This document shows, piece by piece, positions 14,201 through 18,139 of a stretch of DNA of 18,139 bases. The notes under the pieces are model-generated. The model ran no database searches, was not told the origin of the DNA, and saw only the letters and a program-made list of their open reading frames with translations. Where the stretch lies: positions 1-18,139 of the forward strand of contig DLRJ01000147.1 in the NCBI GenBank assembly GCA_002500485.1, in the 5' to 3' direction. This DNA comes from Dehalococcoidia bacterium UBA7891. GTDB lineage: Bacteria > Chloroflexota > Dehalococcoidia > Lucifugimonadales > UBA826. The first letter of the stretch is position 1. Every line of letters starts with the position of its first letter. Position numbers and translations under genes: made by a program.

Positions 14201-15325
14201 GTGAATAGGATAGGTCCCCTAACTGGATATAGAGTTATTGAGTTTAGTTCGTACCCTGTAGGTTCCATTTTAGGCATGCTATTGTCTGACCAGGGGGCTG
14301 AGGTGGTTAGAATTGATTCTCCGAAAGATTATCCTATGCGGTTTGAAGGTCACGCAATCTCAATCTGGAACAGAGGGAAACAGTCCCTCGAAATAAATGT
14401 GAGTGATCACCAAGGGCAAGAAGAGTTTATTAAACATACCGCCGGCGCCGATGTAATTATTTACGATAACCACCCTGACTGCTACAAAGGCTTTAATCTA
14501 TCTTATAACTCTCTGGCAAAAGATAATCCAGGTCTAGTATGTGTTTCCTTGCCCGGGTTTCCAAAAGGACATATCTATGAAGACCTTCCTCCAGACGAAG
14601 GAATCGTTGCCTCAGCCTCAGGGATCTATTCTTTCAATCCATCAGGCGAATTTCCGGTTGCCGGAGAAGGGCCATCGTTCCATGGGTTGCCTTACGCCAG
14701 TACATTTGCAGCCATAACAGCTTCCACAGCCGTTGTGGCTGCACTGTACCACAGGAAAAAACAGGGCACTGGCCAGCAAATTACCGTTCCTGTCCATGAT
14801 GCTATGTATCAAGGAATGGGAACAGCCCTAGTCCGACATTCAAAAAGAAGCACCGGAAACCAGGAAGGTCATCCTGTTATAAAAAGATTTTACCAGTGCA
14901 AAGACAAACGGTGGATTAACGTTAACATCTCTTTCTCTAGGTTCTTAAAACCGTTTCTGGACAATATTGGCCATACTGAATGGCTAGAACCGCTCACTGA
15001 TATAAACAACCTATTATCTAATGAAACAGACCGGAACCGCTGGATCAACCAATTTACTAAGATATGGAAAAATAAACCCGCCTTGGAGTGGGAAAACATC
15101 ATGGACGAATTGGGCATTCCAGGAACAATGTGCCGGACTATAGACGAATGGTTGGATTCTGAACACTCCATGGCCTCAGGCGCCACTGTCACTATTGAGG
15201 ACCCTACTTTCGGAAAAATGAAACAGGCAGGAAAAATTGTCCGTCTTTATAACCATGATCATGGAACTTTAGCCTCTGCCAGAGCTTCACAAACCGAAAA
15301 GCCTCAACCTGAGGTGAATCGATGA
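14201..15325 (+). CDS. CaiB/BaiF family III CoA-transferase lacking the catalytic Asp
   Basis: A 374-residue member of the formyl-CoA transferase (family III) fold, enzymes that move CoA between carboxylic acids. The family opening is 'GPLTGYRVIEFSSYPVGS' with 'LLSDQGAEVVRID' (27-39) and 'NRGKQSLEIN' (57-66), and 'YHRKKQGTGQQITVPVHDA' (183-201) follows. Aligned by eye with the next gene, the catalytic Asp position is Ser167 ('LPYAST'), so this subunit may be inactive alone. The GTG start is the first in frame after a TAA at 14195-14197; its AAGGA Shine-Dalgarno is directly adjacent, which is unusually close. The stop overlaps the next start by 4 bases (ATGA), so the two are translationally coupled and may form a heteromer like BbsEF or SmtAB. 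Confidence 0.87.
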   Translation: MNRIGPLTGYRVIEFSSYPVGSILGMLLSDQGAEVVRIDSPKDYPMRFEGHAISIWNRGKQSLEINVSDHQGQEEFIKHTAGADVIIYDNHPDCYKGFNLSYNSLAKDNPGLVCVSLPGFPKGHIYEDLPPDEGIVASASGIYSFNPSGEFPVAGEGPSFHGLPYASTFAAITASTAVVAALYHRKKQGTGQQITVPVHDAMYQGMGTALVRHSKRSTGNQEGHPVIKRFYQCKDKRWINVNISFSRFLKPFLDNIGHTEWLEPLTDINNLLSNETDRNRWINQFTKIWKNKPALEWENIMDELGIPGTMCRTIDEWLDSEHSMASGATVTIEDPTFGKMKQAGKIVRLYNHDHGTLASARASQTEKPQPEVNR

Positions 15326-16518
15326 CTAAGCTACCTCTAGACGGTATCCGAGTTTTGGATTTATGCATTGTGCTAGCCGGGCCAACCTGTGGAAAAACAC
15401 TCGCACAATATGGTGCCGAGGTAATAAAAATTGACCCCGAACATCGCCCGCCTCAATTGACTCCTTGGTTAGACGTTGGTAGAGGCAAACGGAGTATCTC
15501 TTTAAACATCGTGAACCCAGACGGATTAGAAACATTTCTCAAATTAGTCGATTCAGCCGACGTCATTTTAGAAGGCTTTAGGAAGGGGGTAACGGATCGG
15601 TTGGGGATAGGCTACCAACAACTCAAGGCCAGAAACCCTAACCTTGTCTACGCATCTATTAACTGTTTCGGCCGATCGGGCCCTTGGGAATTTAGACCGG
15701 GTTTCGAGCAAAACGCCCAGGCAGCCACAGGGGTTCAGCTACGCAATAGCGGTGGCAAAGGGCAGCCAAGGCCGGCCACATTTACTTTAAATGACTACGG
15801 AACTGGTATTGCCGCAGCATACGGGATAATGATGGCCCTTCTCGAAAGAGAAAAAACTGGGCGGGGCCAGCAGGTTGAAGCAGCTTTGTCTTATACCTCG
15901 GCCACAATATCTGGCCAGTATCATGTCACGCACCAAAATTACGTGAGGAATGATATCGGCGGACCAGGAGTTCGCGGGTTAAATGCATTAACTGGGTTGT
16001 ACGAGTCCTCAGACAGTTGGGTATTTTTAAGTATTTCTTCTAACAGGGAATGGGAAACACTTTGCAGGATAGAGGAGTTTTCAAACCTTGGTTTACAGGA
16101 AGAGTTTTTATCTGATGATTTAAGGTCGAAAAATGATCTCCTTTTACGTGAAGCCTTTGAAAAGATCTTTGTCGCTAATTCCACCACATATTGGATTGAG
16201 ACCATGAGCTCCATTAGAATTCCTTTGGTGAAAAATACAACAGCAGCTGAAATACATGGTGATGAATTCAATCACGAGCGAGGTCTTATCAAAGATAAGG
16301 ACTATACGAATTCGATGGATCTAAATTCCTCATGGGGCAACACTTCTTGGGCGGGAAATCCCGTCATTATGTCTGAGACTCCTTTACAAGATGTTAATCC
16401 CCCTATTTTTGGAGGGGATACCGTGCCTATATTAAAGGAACTAGGATTAACAACAGAAGAGATTGCTCGCCTAAGAGAAACAGGCGCTATCCCTGAGGTT
16501 TTACCGATAAAGATATAG
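15322..16518 (+). CDS. CaiB/BaiF family III CoA-transferase
   Basis: A 398-residue family III CoA-transferase. The N-terminal CoA-binding half reads 'LDGIRVLDLCIVLAGPTCGK' (6-25), 'LAQYGAEVIKID' (27-38) and 'GRGKRSISLN' (53-62). The catalytic aspartate is present as D158 in 'TLNDYGTGIAAAYG', followed by 'LEREKTGRGQQVEAALSY'. The C-terminal part has 'ERGLI', 'GNPVIMSETP' and a substrate-side 'PPIFGGDTVPILKELGLTTEEI'. ATG overlaps the upstream stop as ATGA. It is likely the catalytic partner of the preceding subunit. Substrates are not predictable. It ends 4 bases from the stop of the convergent lyase gene. Confidence 0.92.
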   Translation: MTKLPLDGIRVLDLCIVLAGPTCGKTLAQYGAEVIKIDPEHRPPQLTPWLDVGRGKRSISLNIVNPDGLETFLKLVDSADVILEGFRKGVTDRLGIGYQQLKARNPNLVYASINCFGRSGPWEFRPGFEQNAQAATGVQLRNSGGKGQPRPATFTLNDYGTGIAAAYGIMMALLEREKTGRGQQVEAALSYTSATISGQYHVTHQNYVRNDIGGPGVRGLNALTGLYESSDSWVFLSISSNREWETLCRIEEFSNLGLQEEFLSDDLRSKNDLLLREAFEKIFVANSTTYWIETMSSIRIPLVKNTTAAEIHGDEFNHERGLIKDKDYTNSMDLNSSWGNTSWAGNPVIMSETPLQDVNPPIFGGDTVPILKELGLTTEEIARLRETGAIPEVLPIKI

Positions 16519-16522
16519 TGTG

Positions 16523-17878
16523 TTAATTATCGATTAATTCCTTGCTTTTTTGCTCAGCTTTTAATGCAAACTCCTCTGCAAAGTAGGAACACAGACCTGT
16601 ATATTCTTCTGGGTCCAATAGCCTTAGTATTTCCTCCTTGGTTAACTGGCTGGCCACCTCTGGTTCCTCCTGCAAGGTCTGAGAAAATGGCCTCCCTTCA
16701 TTGACGGCTCTTTGGGCTGCCTCATAAACCGCATCATGCGCCTTTTGTCGACCCATTTTTCGACCAAGTTCCAGCATGATTCTCTCTGAAAGTATTAACC
16801 CTCCACTAAGATCGAGATTTTGCCGCATTCTATCTGGAAAAACCTTTAGGTCCGTGAATATTTCAACGAGACCTTTTGTAATCTGACCCATTAGGACGCA
16901 CGTCCTATCGATAGCAGAATTTATCATCATACTGGTGGTTTTATCCGCTTCGTGTTCAGTTTGCATCGCTTCTAGGGACATTGGCACAAATGTCCTGATT
17001 TCAGAAGCCCAAGCGACTACATCTTGACATAGCCGGGGGTTCCTTTTCTGAGGCATAGTTGAAGAACCAACCGCCCCTACGGGAACAGGCTCTTCAACTT
17101 CACCAAACTCCTGCTTCATCATGGTGTAGATTTCTCGAGCCATTTTGGTGGAAGTAGCTGCGAGCATGGCTAGAATAGTGATGTATTCCGTCAGATGGTC
17201 TCCTATGACTCTAGAGGGCATCGTCATGGACCCTAATCCAAGTTCTATTCCTATCAGCCTTTGGGTTTCAAGCCCTTCAAGACCCACAGAAGCCATAGTT
17301 CCCGCGCCTCCCCCAAGCATTGCCACAAAAACACGACGCTCGCTTGCTTGCAACCGATCAACATGCCGAATCAATTCATCTATCCATACAGCAACTTTGT
17401 AACCAAAGGTGGCAGGTACAGCATGTTGGCCATGTGTTCTTCCTGGCATAGCATAATCTTTAGTCGTTTCAGCCAGTTGTCCAAGTATATGAAGCAAGCT
17501 GCCGAGATCTTCTAGATAACTATTGTGACACTTTTTTATTAATAGAAGTTTTCCTGTCTGAGTTATATTTTGAGTAGTGGCCCCCCAATGTATATATCCC
17601 CCGGCCTCCTCACCACATATCCGGTCTAACTCCCAAATTAAAGGAACCAGCGGGTGTCCTGTCTTATCTAACCCATCGTAAACATTTTGTAGATTTAAGA
17701 ACTCAACCTTGGCCTTTTCCGATATTATCTCGGCAGCTTTGGCAGGGATAATTCCTTGGCTTGCCTGAGCTCTTGCCAGGGCTGCTTCAACATCTAAATA
17801 GGACTGAAAAAGGTTAGCTTCGCTGAACATTTCACTAACGGTTGTTTTGTTTTTAATATAAGGTGCCATCTCTTCCAT
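16523..17878 (-). CDS. Adenylosuccinate lyase / 3-carboxymuconate cycloisomerase family lyase
   Basis: A 451-residue fumarase/aspartase-superfamily enzyme that eliminates a leaving group beta to a carboxylate; the active form is a tetramer. The three conserved regions are 'YIHWGATTQNITQTG' (95-109), 'GRTHGQHAVPATFG' (146-159, H149 and H152), and the signature loop 'GSSTMPQKRNP' (271-281) with the catalytic Ser. In canonical PurB and PcaB the first region reads TSxD-xxDT; here it is TTQN-ITQT, so this is likely a family paralogue rather than the purine-pathway enzyme. No purine or protocatechuate genes are near. A GAGGAG Shine-Dalgarno lies 5 bases before the ATG at 17878. The superfamily is certain, the reaction is not. 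Confidence 0.9.
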   Translation of the reverse strand: MEEMAPYIKNKTTVSEMFSEANLFQSYLDVEAALARAQASQGIIPAKAAEIISEKAKVEFLNLQNVYDGLDKTGHPLVPLIWELDRICGEEAGGYIHWGATTQNITQTGKLLLIKKCHNSYLEDLGSLLHILGQLAETTKDYAMPGRTHGQHAVPATFGYKVAVWIDELIRHVDRLQASERRVFVAMLGGGAGTMASVGLEGLETQRLIGIELGLGSMTMPSRVIGDHLTEYITILAMLAATSTKMAREIYTMMKQEFGEVEEPVPVGAVGSSTMPQKRNPRLCQDVVAWASEIRTFVPMSLEAMQTEHEADKTTSMMINSAIDRTCVLMGQITKGLVEIFTDLKVFPDRMRQNLDLSGGLILSERIMLELGRKMGRQKAHDAVYEAAQRAVNEGRPFSQTLQEEPEVASQLTKEEILRLLDPEEYTGLCSYFAEEFALKAEQKSKELIDN

Positions 17879-17918
17879 TTATCTCCTCAACAATATAAAT
17901 GTTCCTGTATCTAAAAAA

Positions 17919-18139
17919 GTTTCCACAGAACTCGTGGAAAGCCTGTGCAATTATATGACTATTTTATTAATAACAAGAGGGCAAGCAGGGGACAAAACAC
18001 CATCGATATCCACACTCCACATAAACCATTGATACTATTAACAAATATTTTTATTCCTCCTCCGATCTTCCACAATACATCATGATAAAATCTATATATA
18101 TCCACAGACTACCAGATATTGATATCCACTATTTACACA
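17919..18139 (+). other. Cluster of DnaA-box-like sequences, probable replication origin (oriC), cut by window end
   Basis: Sequences close to the DnaA box TTATCCACA recur: GTTTCCACA (17919-17927), ATATCCACA (18006-18014 and 18098-18106, 8 of 9), TCTTCCACA (18066-18074), ATATCCACT (18122-18130), ATTTACACA (18131-18139) and a weaker CACTCCACA (18013-18021). All are in the same orientation. A reverse copy, CGTGGAAAG (17933-17941), makes a 7-bp inverted repeat with the first box (TTTCCAC at 17920-17926, GTGGAAA at 17934-17940). AT-rich stretches (17951-17973, 18033-18055) could serve as unwinding elements. No gene is seen. dnaA often adjoins oriC and may lie just beyond the window. Confidence 0.62.

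Overview
The window looks like a chromosomal segment of a moderately low-GC, free-living bacterium. The gene set resembles marine Chloroflexota of the SAR202/Dehalococcoidia type: family III CoA-transferases, an enolase-superfamily enzyme, an orphan TPP enzyme, a peptide-type ABC importer and an AhpD-like peroxidase family. That assignment is inferred from gene content; there is no rRNA or other taxonomic marker. No tRNA, rRNA, CRISPR array or insertion sequence was seen, and no gene-free stretch exceeds 300 bases.

Layout. Positions 1-3570 (+ strand) hold the 3' part of a family 5 solute-binding protein, a hairpin-rich spacer and two DppB/DppC-type permeases, closed by a bidirectional terminator. 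Positions 3569-6856 hold a thiamine-diphosphate enzyme (-) and a DHA2-type MFS exporter (+), diverging from a 45-base spacer. Positions 6857-7187 hold a tiny excisionase-type HTH gene behind a good promoter and a perfect inverted repeat. Positions 7206-8694 (- strand) hold an RRM RNA-binding protein, the C-terminal remnant of a sulfite-oxidase-type molybdoenzyme, and an AhpD-like protein interrupted in frame by one TGA. Positions 8860-10071 hold an enolase-superfamily enzyme, and 10180-14068 (- strand) hold the tight cluster rdgB-moaA-rnhA-moaC plus a membrane acyltransferase with a C-terminal zinc ribbon. Positions 14201-16518 (+) hold two overlapping CaiB/BaiF CoA-transferases, and 16523-17878 (-) a fumarase/aspartase-superfamily lyase. 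Positions 17879-18139 hold a cluster of DnaA-box-like sequences resembling a replication origin.

The most notable item is at 7206-7772. Both sides of the TGA belong to the same frame of one AhpD/carboxymuconolactone-decarboxylase-like protein. The TGA falls exactly where the family has the second cysteine of its CxxC redox motif, and a hairpin with a G at the start of its loop lies 17 bases downstream, as in bacterial SECIS elements. The best reading is a selenoprotein with a CxxU active site. Other items worth checking are the probable oriC, a CoA-transferase pair in which one subunit lacks the catalytic aspartate, and the acyltransferase-zinc ribbon fusion.
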